Part shown: one piece after another, positions 1 through 6,322 of the stretch | Position numbering within the stretch: the first letter of the stretch is position 1 | Layout of the letters: each line of letters begins with the position of its first letter | DNA from: CAYSHJ01 sp964589725 | GTDB taxonomy: Bacteria > Planctomycetota > Planctomycetia > Planctomycetales > Planctomycetaceae | NCBI GenBank assembly: GCA_964589725.1 | Contig: CAZPUJ010000302.1 | Coordinates: 1-9,651 of the forward strand | Reading direction: 5' to 3' | DNA: 9,651 nt | Translations under genes and position numbers: made by a program | The notes under the pieces: model-generated | What the model was told of the DNA's origin: nothing | The model's database searches: none | What the model saw: only the letters and a program-made list of their open reading frames with translations

Positions 1-695
1 GCACTGATCGGTTGATCGAAACGGCGGATGCCAACTTCACGCTCACGAATGCCACGCTGGTCATCGGCACCGTGACCGACACGTTGTCGGGCATCGAGTC
101 GGCCAATCTCACCGGCGGCATCGGCAACAACACGCTGACGGCCAGTGCGTTTACACTCGGTAGCGTCACGTTGTCCGGCGGCGGCGGGAATGATTCGCTG
201 GTCGGGACCAACCTCTCCGACTCATTGAACGGCGGCCCTGGCAACGACACACTCCGAGGTGGAAATGGCCACGACACGCTCGACGGCGGCGATGGCAACG
301 ACGTGATCCTGGGCGGTCGTGGCGGCGATCTGTTGATCGGCGGTGCGGGACGCGACTTGCTCATTGGCGGCGTGGGTGCCGACTCGCTCGACGGCAACGC
401 CGGAGGCGACATCCTCATTGGCGGCACGACTTCGCACGACGGCAACATCGCTGCATTGAACGCGATCATGTCCGAATGGACCAGAGCCAACAACTACGCC
501 GCTCGAGTGGCCAACCTGCTCAACGGCGGTGGAGCGAACGGGACGATCAGGCTCAACAGCACGACTGTGCAAAATGATTCATCCGCCGCCGACACGCTCA
601 CCGGCGGCGCCGACATCGACTGGTTCTTCCAATCGAGCGCGGATGTGCTCATCGACTTCAACGCCGGTCTCGGCGAGATCAGCACGCCGAATTGA
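1..695 (+). CDS. RTX-type calcium-binding repeat protein, C-terminal part (5' end outside window)
   Basis: The reading frame is already open at base 3, so this is the end of a longer gene; the TTG at 12 is only the first possible start inside the window. Residues are counted from that TTG. Residues 1-55 are Ser/Thr/Asn-rich, as in beta-sandwich or beta-helix stalks. Residues 56-136 are nine back-to-back nonapeptides of the GGxGxDxLx type, which bind calcium and fold as a parallel beta-roll in secreted RTX proteins. After them comes a tail of about 90 residues that holds EWTR (about 156-159) and ends with a GGADIDWFF block. That tail resembles the C-termini of very large Planctomycetes surface or adhesin-like proteins; this is from memory and was not searched. 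Export to the cell surface is inferred. No enzymatic domain is visible. The gene converges on the CvpA-family gene, with only 30 bp between the two stop codons. Confidence 0.85.
   Translation, partial: TDRLIETADANFTLTNATLVIGTVTDTLSGIESANLTGGIGNNTLTASAFTLGSVTLSGGGGNDSLVGTNLSDSLNGGPGNDTLRGGNGHDTLDGGDGNDVILGGRGGDLLIGGAGRDLLIGGVGADSLDGNAGGDILIGGTTSHDGNIAALNAIMSEWTRANNYAARVANLLNGGGANGTIRLNSTTVQNDSSAADTLTGGADIDWFFQSSADVLIDFNAGLGEISTPN
177..419 (+). repeat. Nine tandem 27-bp units encoding RTX nonapeptides
   Basis: Nine consecutive units of nine residues follow GGxGxDxLx without a break. Examples are GGPGNDTLR, GGNGHDTLD, GGDGNDVIL and GGAGRDLLI. Units 2 (GTNLSDSLN) and 9 (GNAGGDILI) are degenerate in their glycines. 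At DNA level the period is 27 bp, but the copies have diverged, so this is a protein repeat rather than a recent DNA duplication. Confidence 0.9.
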
Positions 696-725
696 CGACG
701 GCGATTATTACGGATCGCGGCGCGA

Positions 726-1367
726 TTAACTGAAACGATCCAGGTTTTCCAACCAGCGATCCGCGTCATTCAATAGTCGGCCGCCGGGGGAATCGGCGTT
801 TAAGGGAACCCGTTCGTCGGTCGCACTGGGCTCATCGCCCGGCGGCAGATTTTCGGGATCTAGTTGCTGATCCAGTTTGTTGAAGTACGGACCAAGAACC
901 TTCTTCACTTCTTGCGGCATGACCGCGTCGGCGTCGTGCAGGAATTTGGCGATGAACCGGCCGGAATACGACTGCACGACGGATCTCCGCTGGCCATCGC
1001 CCAACAGCGTGACGGCGAAAAACGTGACCACGATGCACAGCACGCCCCCCTTCGCCAAACCCAACAACGTACCCGCCTGCCGGTCAAATTCGCGGAGCTT
1101 CATACGGTCGATGAATTTCGCCACCATGTGGAACCCGATCCAAATCACGAGCGACGCGCTGAGGAACAGAATCAGCATCGCCAGGAACATGTTCCAGGGC
1201 GGCTGAGCGTTGATTTCGGGCGCGAGCCGATCGCGGAACTGATACGCCGCAAAGCAGCTCACGAAGATCGAGGCCATCGACGCGATCTGCCAGGCCAATC
1301 CCTTGATCGCGCCGAACAAGGCCGCCCCAATCAGCAGCGCCAACATGAACAAATCGTATCCTTGCAT
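726..1367 (-). CDS. CvpA family inner-membrane protein
   Basis: A 213-residue protein with the layout of the CvpA (colicin V production) family. Hydrophobic segments lie at about residues 5-23, 27-43, 58-82 and 103-122. The conserved stretch FDRQAGTLLGLAKGG (94-108) falls just before the fourth segment, where the family has its D-R-xx-G-xxx-G-xxx-G signature. A polar tail (about 165-213) rich in Asp, Glu and Pro follows and is probably cytoplasmic. The molecular role of CvpA proteins is poorly defined; they have been linked to colicin V export, envelope stress and biofilm. The ATG at 1367 is supported by a GGAGAG Shine-Dalgarno at 1373-1378, five bases upstream. It lies 84 nt downstream of the methyltransferase gene on the same strand. 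It could be read through from there, but nothing links it functionally to the glycan genes. Confidence 0.88.
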   Translation of the reverse strand: MQGYDLFMLALLIGAALFGAIKGLAWQIASMASIFVSCFAAYQFRDRLAPEINAQPPWNMFLAMLILFLSASLVIWIGFHMVAKFIDRMKLREFDRQAGTLLGLAKGGVLCIVVTFFAVTLLGDGQRRSVVQSYSGRFIAKFLHDADAVMPQEVKKVLGPYFNKLDQQLDPENLPPGDEPSATDERVPLNADSPGGRLLNDADRWLENLDRFS

Positions 1368-1451
1368 GAATGCTCTCCGTTGAAGGGGCTCGTGAAAGTC
1401 GGCCGAATATAACCGGAGTTGCGAGTTTGGATAAATACCAACTCCAAAGCG

Positions 1452-2354
1452 TCAGGATTGCTTTCGGAACACGAATTCGTTGTTGCCGAGACCCTTCGTC
1501 GGAACGAGCTTCTCCAGCTTGAAGCCACGTTGCTCGTGACATCGAATGACCTTGTCGGTCGTTGCGACTTCAAACGGCAGGCCGCCGATCCAGTCGATCC
1601 AGTCGTGAGTCAGACTCATTCCGCGGGCGTGGCGATACCATGCGAACTTGTTGTAGCGACCGACCACGCACGCCGCGCACATCCGTGTGAAGAAGTACGG
1701 AACCCAAATGGCGACCATGAGCCATCGACCAATCGTCCCCGAACAATAAATCTGTTTGACTCGCAGCCACATCTTCGACCGCCAGCCCTGATCGTTGTAG
1801 AGCGCGATGAACAGCCGTCCGCCCGGAGCGACTAAAGCCGCAGTGTGCTCGATCGCCGACCACATCTGGCCCGTGTGATGCAGCACACCCCACGAATAGA
1901 CGACGTCAAATCTCCCCAGCGCGTTCAGATAGTCCTGGTCCAAAACGCTGGCTTGCTGAGCCACCCAATCCGGATCGTCGGCGAAGTACCGACGCTTCAA
2001 CTCCTGAGTGCAACCGACAGAACTGGGATCGAAGTCGAACGAATGCACGATCGCCCCCAGCCGCCTGGCTGCCAGCGAGTAGATGCCGCTGCCGCTGCCG
2101 ATGTCTACGAACCTTAGCCCATCGAGCCGCTCGACATTCAACTGCCGTTGCAAGAATCTGACCGCATCAGCGATCCGTTCTTCCGTAAGCAGGTCGAGAA
2201 AACTCTGCCAGTTCCTGCCGAACTCGAAACGCTTGCCGGCAGTCACCTCGCGTTGGAAATCCACGACGCTGGACTTGGCAGGGACAAGAGCAACACTCGA
2301 CGTCGGCACGCCTCCTTGGGGCGGCATCATCGATTCGGAATTCGGGACGGACAC
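1452..2354 (-). CDS. Class I SAM-dependent methyltransferase
   Basis: A Rossmann-fold methyltransferase of about 300 residues. Counted from the GTG at 2354, motif I VDIGSGSG (83-90) forms the SAM-binding loop. The FDFDP acidic segment (106-110) would contact the SAM ribose, and SWGVLHHTG (154-162) is motif IV, in the style of Methyltransf_11/12 proteins. A C-terminal HDWIDWIGGLPFEV stretch (250-263) recalls methyltransferases of bacterial polysaccharide and glycan-modification loci; that link is from memory. The start is uncertain. The outermost candidate is a TTG at 2375 with no visible ribosome site. The GTG at 2354 has GAGGA seven bases upstream and was chosen. An ATG at 2330 is possible but lacks a Shine-Dalgarno. 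The gene lies 111 nt downstream of the deacetylase-like gene. The substrate cannot be read from the sequence; O-methylation of a sugar is the contextual guess. Confidence 0.85.
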   Translation of the reverse strand: MSVPNSESMMPPQGGVPTSSVALVPAKSSVVDFQREVTAGKRFEFGRNWQSFLDLLTEERIADAVRFLQRQLNVERLDGLRFVDIGSGSGIYSLAARRLGAIVHSFDFDPSSVGCTQELKRRYFADDPDWVAQQASVLDQDYLNALGRFDVVYSWGVLHHTGQMWSAIEHTAALVAPGGRLFIALYNDQGWRSKMWLRVKQIYCSGTIGRWLMVAIWVPYFFTRMCAACVVGRYNKFAWYRHARGMSLTHDWIDWIGGLPFEVATTDKVIRCHEQRGFKLEKLVPTKGLGNNEFVFRKQS

Positions 2355-2465
2355 GAAAGCATCCTCGAATCGCAAGGACTGAAAATCGCGGCGAAGTATC
2401 AGCCAAAGCAGTACCCATCACAAGACCGTTGTTCGGTCGTTTCGGACACTTGGCCATCGGTGGAC

Positions 2466-3563
2466 TTAGGCTGCTCGGAACGAGGAGGCGGTCGCTACCG
2501 CAGACGCTGGGCTCGCGGCAACAGCCTGGCCCAGGAGGTGCTCGGTGTATTGCTCCTGAGTCAGGTTGAGCAAGTCGCCGCGACGGATCCAGGCGGATGC
2601 TTCTCGCAGGATTTCTCCAAAAAACTCCAGTTGTTGGTCGCCCGTGATGAAATTATGGGGGTGGGACCAAAGATGCACCATGCCACCGGATCGGGCGGCG
2701 CGGCTCAGCATCCGCGACCAACGTGCCACACTCAGTTTGATCGGAATCCGCCGCCGCAGTCCCACGCGCCAGTTGAGAAAGTAGCCTGAAGGAATCGCGA
2801 CGGCCGATGTTGGACCAGGTCCGCTCGTCCGTGGGAATGGAACGACGTGCTTCGAACGAGTTACCGTTGGACCACAGGACACCCAGGAAACTCCGGGCGG
2901 ATGCACCTGCGGTTTCTGCCAAAGCTTGACCTCCCGCCCGAGCGCTGCCAGGGCGTCGCAGCGCACCTGCCACTGTTCCGAGAGCGGAAGACTTAGATGA
3001 TTCATGCCGATGTATTCGCGGAAGCCGATGATCCCGGCGGGCGCAAGCGAGTCGAGAAACCCCACCTGATTTCGCGGAAACACCAGCGTCCGAGGCGTGA
3101 AACCCTTGAGGCGTCCCACGGCCGCGGACAGCGCCAGTTCGCGCTCAAAATCGTCTCGCGTCAGAGCGTGGTCTCGCAGGGCCAAGTGCTGGAAGCCGTG
3201 CGTCGCCAACTCCTGCCGTCCATTACTTTGGACAATGTCGAAACACTCGGGGCTGAGCCATCCACCCGTACGCCCTTGAGCGATCGCCGCGAGGAACTCT
3301 TGTGTGCGAGGCCACTGCCGACCCGATACGGATTTGAACCAGTCCGGATGTCGTCGAACTTCCTCCGGTGAAAGCACAAAGGCCCCGACAAAAGCAAACG
3401 TCGCACGGAGGTCGTGCCAGTCGAGCAGGTCAATCAGCGCTTGGTATGTGGCCCTCAAGCGATCTTGAGTGATGCGTTCCCGCAGTGACGACGTAAGAAC
3501 CGATGGTCCCCACAGCCCCTCGCAATCGAACGACATCGTGAACACACCGGGAAGTGAAGTCAT
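2466..3563 (-). CDS. Polysaccharide deacetylase-like (NodB-fold, CE4-type) protein
   Basis: A 365-residue protein with NodB-homology landmarks. SFDCE (11-15) sits where the TFDD motif 1 is expected, with D13 as the likely catalytic base. H122-GFQ-H126 matches the H-xxx-H zinc ligands of motif 2. FPRN (162-165) corresponds to the motif 3 region, and LWSHPHNF (298-305) supplies late conserved histidines. Family members hydrolyse N- or O-acetyl groups on chitin, peptidoglycan or exopolysaccharide sugars. No clear signal peptide is seen, so it may act on a cytoplasmic, lipid-linked or nucleotide-linked sugar. The frame is open back to 3947, but those extra 128 residues overlap the GNAT gene. The ATG at 3563 has GGAGA six bases upstream and is followed directly by the conserved motif 1 region, so it was chosen. 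The gene starts 35 nt after the GNAT stop, which suggests co-transcription. The second Asp of TFDD is replaced by Cys. Confidence 0.82.
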   Translation of the reverse strand: MTSLPGVFTMSFDCEGLWGPSVLTSSLRERITQDRLRATYQALIDLLDWHDLRATFAFVGAFVLSPEEVRRHPDWFKSVSGRQWPRTQEFLAAIAQGRTGGWLSPECFDIVQSNGRQELATHGFQHLALRDHALTRDDFERELALSAAVGRLKGFTPRTLVFPRNQVGFLDSLAPAGIIGFREYIGMNHLSLPLSEQWQVRCDALAALGREVKLWQKPQVHPPGVSWVSCGPTVTRSKHVVPFPRTSGPGPTSAVAIPSGYFLNWRVGLRRRIPIKLSVARWSRMLSRAARSGGMVHLWSHPHNFITGDQQLEFFGEILREASAWIRRGDLLNLTQEQYTEHLLGQAVAASPASAVATASSFRAA

Positions 3564-3569
3564 GAGCGG

Positions 3570-3574
3570 TCTCC
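3570..3574 (-). promoter_or_regulatory. Ribosome binding site that fixes the deacetylase start
   Basis: GGAGA on the minus strand lies six bases before the ATG at 3563. It decides between this start and a 384-nt longer open frame that would run deep into the upstream GNAT gene. Confidence 0.7.
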
Positions 3575-3598
3575 AGATGTGAGAGCCATGCGACGAGG

Positions 3599-4648
3599 TC
3601 ACGCCGCGCACGGAAGGGCTTCGAATCCGATATCCACCGCCTCGCCATTGAACGAAACGGCGAGCGGAGGACCGTTGCGTCGAGACGAGAGATACGTCTG
3701 CGGCCCGTTGATCAGTGGTTGCCAACCCATCGCCGAGTAGATCCGGTTCAATTCCGGGCACGCGCAGAATGTGAAAAGTAGCGTGCCTCGATGCCGCCGG
3801 ATGAGATGCTCCGCGAGCTTGACCAGTGCGGCAAATTGTCTCGCGTCGCTGGCTCGTGCTGCGACGATACGTCCAACGTTGAAGCCGTGCCGTGGCCCCA
3901 ACGACAGGACGACGGCATCCGAGATTCGTCCGTTCGCCTCCAGCCACACGGCCGCATGCCGAGGGCCGAGCTCATGAAAGAACCGCCAGCGCAAAAACTC
4001 CGGAGAGAATTCCGGGCCACACGCGGTCGTCCGGGCGGCGTTGAAAACTTCGGCGAGTTGTTCAAGCTGCGGATCGGTCGGGGCCGTCGTCCACCACCCG
4101 GCACCGTGTGCCGATGGCAGTCGTGTCGGCGGAGTGGCCTGGGGAAAGTGGCATGCCGACGGATTCCAGCCCCACAGCTTTTGGGCTCCCAGTTGCCAGC
4201 CGACTTTTAGCGGACGCAGCACGCGGCGATACCAGAGCGACTCCACCCGCGTACACTCCAGCCGTCGATATAGCATACCGAGCGGTTCGACGGCGCTGGG
4301 AATCACCGACAGGTCATGCCGCTGCAGGGCCTTCATGACCATGCGTGTGCCGACGCCCTGACGGTGCTCCGGTGCCACCATCAGATTGTGAATCGCCGGC
4401 ACGACAACCAACTCGTTGTCGATCCGCCACGGCACGTTCATCGCATGCACACATCCCACCACTTCACCCGCCGAGGTGACTGCCATCAGAGAATCAGCCC
4501 ATCGGCCGCCGAATGGATTCTGCTCATAAAGCCAGCGCAGGTAGCGTTCGCTGGCCGCGGACGTCGTGGCCCCAAACTGTCGCGATGCGAACTTGAGATA
4601 CGGCGCGGCGTGGGACGATGTGCCCTCCTGGCACTCCACTTTTTCCAT
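3599..4648 (-). CDS. GNAT-family acyltransferase with two GNAT-like halves
   Basis: A 349-residue protein. The N-terminal half carries the GNAT core: a beta-strand VPAIHNLMV (83-91), then the acyl-CoA pyrophosphate-binding loop HRQGVGT (95-101), which fits the R/Q-xx-G-x-G/A motif A. YLRWLYEQNPFGG (36-48) is typical of acetyltransferases in exopolysaccharide clusters, and FLRWRFFHELG (219-229) echoes it in the C-terminal half, suggesting a tandem GNAT duplication. The second half has no clear motif A and may be structural or acceptor-binding. The ATG at 4648 has an excellent Shine-Dalgarno (GAAGGAA, 4655-4661) six bases upstream. The gene follows the MaoC/SDR fusion after 90 nt and precedes the deacetylase by 35 nt. 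GNAT enzymes transfer an acyl group from CoA, or in some cases ACP, to an amine or hydroxyl. Here a sugar acceptor and an ACP-bound donor are inferred from the neighbours. Confidence 0.8.
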   Translation of the reverse strand: MEKVECQEGTSSHAAPYLKFASRQFGATTSAASERYLRWLYEQNPFGGRWADSLMAVTSAGEVVGCVHAMNVPWRIDNELVVVPAIHNLMVAPEHRQGVGTRMVMKALQRHDLSVIPSAVEPLGMLYRRLECTRVESLWYRRVLRPLKVGWQLGAQKLWGWNPSACHFPQATPPTRLPSAHGAGWWTTAPTDPQLEQLAEVFNAARTTACGPEFSPEFLRWRFFHELGPRHAAVWLEANGRISDAVVLSLGPRHGFNVGRIVAARASDARQFAALVKLAEHLIRRHRGTLLFTFCACPELNRIYSAMGWQPLINGPQTYLSSRRNGPPLAVSFNGEAVDIGFEALPCAA

Positions 4649-4666
4649 ACACAGTTCCTTCTCTCG

Positions 4667-4687
4667 GATTTTCGATTTTCGATTTGC
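4667..4687. repeat. Three tandem heptamers GATTTTC/GATTTTC/GATTTGC in the intergenic spacer
   Basis: Three 7-bp units stand head to tail in an AT-rich spacer unlike the surrounding GC-rich coding DNA. They lie just upstream of the GNAT ribosome site, in its 5' untranslated region. I recall similar GATTTTC-like strings in Planctomycetes intergenic DNA, but could not check this. Confidence 0.6.
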
Positions 4688-4721
4688 GAGTTAGAAAACA
4701 ACCCGATCGTAAATCGCAAAT
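4682..4721. repeat. Inverted repeat (8-bp arms) between the MaoC/SDR and GNAT genes
   Basis: The arms ATTTGCGA (4682-4689) and TCGCAAAT (4714-4721) are perfect inverse complements separated by 24 bases. The left arm overlaps the heptamer array. On the transcribed minus strand the structure sits after the MaoC/SDR stop and before the GNAT ribosome site. No T-run follows, so it is not a classical terminator. It could be an mRNA-processing or stabilising hairpin or part of a dispersed repeat. Confidence 0.5.
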
Positions 4722-4738
4722 GTCTCAAATTCCGCGGG

Positions 4739-6016
4739 TCATAATTGGGCGCCATTGATGCCGATGATCTGCCCGGAAATGAATCCGGCGGAGTCGGACA
4801 ACAACCACTCCACGGCGCCGAGGATGTCGTCGGGTTGGCAGGCGCGGCCCATCGGGATGGACGCCACCTCCAGCTTATGCCGACGTTCGTCAGCGTGGCG
4901 ATTCATGCCGACCGGCAGGAAGTTGGGACACAGCGCGTTGGCCGTGATCTTTTTCGCAGCCAATTCCGGAGCGAGCAACCGCACCGTGTCTTCCAATGCG
5001 GACTTGCCGAGTGAGTACGCGGCCATATTGACTGTTGGTTTCTGTCGTCCCGCGATCGATCCGATTGCGATCAAACGCCCACCGCCATCGCCGACCCGTG
5101 ACGCCAGGAGCCGCGCGAGATCGATCAAGTGAGTCGTGCCGTAGGCTATTTGCTGGTGAATCAGCTCGGTGGGCACATGCAGCAGCCCCCCTTTCGGCAA
5201 CGACGGCCAAGCGCTATGCACGACGGCGAACAAACCGGCCTCCGGCAATGAGCCACTTAGCGTGTCGCTCCAATCGGGCTGGGCAAAATCGAGCCGTATG
5301 GGGTGAATGTGCGGATGTTCGTGCAGCTCGGCAGGTAGCTCGCCGCGGTTCACGGTGGCGATCACGTCGAAGGATCGGCCGAGCGACTCGAGGAGCCGGC
5401 GACCAATTCCACCCGACGCTCCCGTCACGACGACGGTTCGTCGTTCGGTAGCGACGCTTACCGGGGGAGCGTGTGCGCGGTCGACCGGCGTCGCCAGCGG
5501 TGCCGTCTCGTTGCGATCCTCATGCAGCGTGAATCCCATGCCGATGTCGGCCGTCACCAATTCTCGGGCCGTGTCAGTGACGGTGACCGCTAGCCGCCCG
5601 GACCGTGTGCCGCGGTTCCAGGCAACGATCTGGCCACGGACCCGCACCTGCGACGGAAACTTCAACGGCGCGGGAAACCGCGCCTGCAGGGACGAAAGCA
5701 GGACTCGACGCCCCGGCAGATACATTCCGATCATCGCGGACGCCAGTCCGACCTGAAACGCTCCGTGAGCAATTCGTCCACCGTGGTTCGTGCCAGCCGC
5801 GTAGGTTGCATTTACGTGCAGCGGGTTGTGGTCACCGCTGTTGTCCGCGAACGCCAGGATGTCCTGTTCCGTCACCGCGCGGTCAAACTGCGCGGCGAGA
5901 CCGACCGTGATCTCGTCGGCCGTCAGGTCATGGACGACGTAGCCATCACGCTCCGCGTGATGAGCTTTGTCAGTGCGATTCTCGAAGCTTTTGAGAGCGT
6001 TCATCACTCCCCCCAC
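4739..6016 (-). CDS. Fusion of MaoC-like (R)-hydratase/dehydratase and short-chain dehydrogenase/reductase
   Basis: A 425-residue two-domain protein. The N-terminal part (about 30-165) is a hot-dog-fold MaoC domain. NSGDHNPLHVN (59-69) matches the hydratase-2 signature, with D62 and H67 as the expected catalytic pair. After a linker comes an SDR domain (about 193-425). TGASGGIG (198-205) binds the dinucleotide, and N223-R224 after strand 2 favours NADP(H). S320 with Y334-xxx-K338 forms the catalytic set, and GQIIGINGAQL is a standard SDR C-terminus. The usual NNAG motif is replaced by VVHSAW (265-270). Together the domains could dehydrate or hydrate and reduce a beta-position of an acyl-ACP or acyl-CoA. 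The frame starts at GTG 6016, with AGGTGA nine bases upstream. An in-frame ATG at 6004, behind a G-rich stretch spaced too closely, is the alternative. The acyl carrier protein gene ends 42 nt upstream on the same strand. Confidence 0.86.
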   Translation of the reverse strand: MGGVMNALKSFENRTDKAHHAERDGYVVHDLTADEITVGLAAQFDRAVTEQDILAFADNSGDHNPLHVNATYAAGTNHGGRIAHGAFQVGLASAMIGMYLPGRRVLLSSLQARFPAPLKFPSQVRVRGQIVAWNRGTRSGRLAVTVTDTARELVTADIGMGFTLHEDRNETAPLATPVDRAHAPPVSVATERRTVVVTGASGGIGRRLLESLGRSFDVIATVNRGELPAELHEHPHIHPIRLDFAQPDWSDTLSGSLPEAGLFAVVHSAWPSLPKGGLLHVPTELIHQQIAYGTTHLIDLARLLASRVGDGGGRLIAIGSIAGRQKPTVNMAAYSLGKSALEDTVRLLAPELAAKKITANALCPNFLPVGMNRHADERRHKLEVASIPMGRACQPDDILGAVEWLLSDSAGFISGQIIGINGAQL

Positions 6017-6058
6017 GCCGGCCCATCACCTGGAGCGTAATGGTAACTTTGGATGCCG

Positions 6059-6322
6059 CTAAGCGGCATCGCGCCAACGCAAACTCGGGCGCGACAGGTA
6101 GTCCAAAATGAGTTCAAACGACAGAAACTCCTCCAGGTCGTCTGGAGGAATCCGCATCTGAAACGTTTCTTCAATCACGCCGACGAGCGTCAACGTGGCC
6201 AGCGAGTCCCACTGGGCCAGCGAACTGATCGACGCGCGGTACAATTCCCTCCGCGGGACGTCGGGAAATACCACAGCCAAACAGTCTTCAAGCTGCGATG
6301 CGATTTCCGTTGGGGGAGTCAT
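6059..6322 (-). CDS. Acyl carrier protein
   Basis: An 87-residue acidic four-helix-type carrier protein. The phosphopantetheine site is D39-S40-L41 within QWDSLATLTLVGVIEE, so S40 would carry the prosthetic arm, and an acidic helix with DDLEEFLSFE (61-70) follows. The length is normal for an ACP. It is clearly a specialised ACP rather than the housekeeping AcpP, because it lies inside this cluster and its N-terminal 12 codons overlap the 3' end of the FkbH-like gene by 35 nt. The ATG at 6322 has AAAGGTG seven bases upstream. The expected job is to hold the small acyl unit made by the FkbH-like protein while the MaoC/SDR fusion processes it. Confidence 0.88.
   Translation of the reverse strand: MTPPTEIASQLEDCLAVVFPDVPRRELYRASISSLAQWDSLATLTLVGVIEETFQMRIPPDDLEEFLSFELILDYLSRPSLRWRDAA

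Noticed and set aside
714..726. Small hairpin ATCGC-GGC-GCGAT between the convergent RTX and CvpA-family genes, considered as a terminator.
   Set aside because: The stem has only five pairs, there is no T-run on either strand, and it touches the CvpA stop codon.
864..1412. A 182-codon plus-strand open frame opposite the CvpA-family gene.
   Set aside because: Its Arg/Gln/His-rich composition is typical of an antisense shadow in GC-rich DNA, it has no family resemblance, and the minus-strand gene is convincing.
1423..1444. Imperfect inverted repeat GAGTTTGG/CCAACTC between the methyltransferase and CvpA-family genes.
   Set aside because: It has a bulge and no T-run after it on the minus strand. 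It may stop or process the transcript, but the evidence is insufficient.
2424..2438. Hairpin GACCG-TTGTT-CGGTC between the deacetylase and methyltransferase genes, considered as a terminator.
   Set aside because: Five base pairs and no clear T-run downstream on the minus strand; too weak to call.
2653..2973. Possible frameshift in the middle of the deacetylase gene, because residues 213-255 look unconserved and another frame is open there.
   Set aside because: The main frame stays open and resumes with plausible family-like sequence (SGYFLNW, LRRRIP, LWSHPHNF), so a variable loop is the simpler reading.
3564..3947. A 128-residue N-terminal extension of the deacetylase frame into the GNAT gene.
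   Set aside because: It lies in another frame of the GNAT gene, has Arg-rich shadow composition, and the ATG at 3563 has a good ribosome site next to the conserved motif.
4316..4744. A 142-codon plus-strand frame ending in SDFRFSICE.
   Set aside because: Most of it is antisense to the GNAT gene, and the end is a translation of the GATTTTC heptamers, a known kind of spurious peptide.
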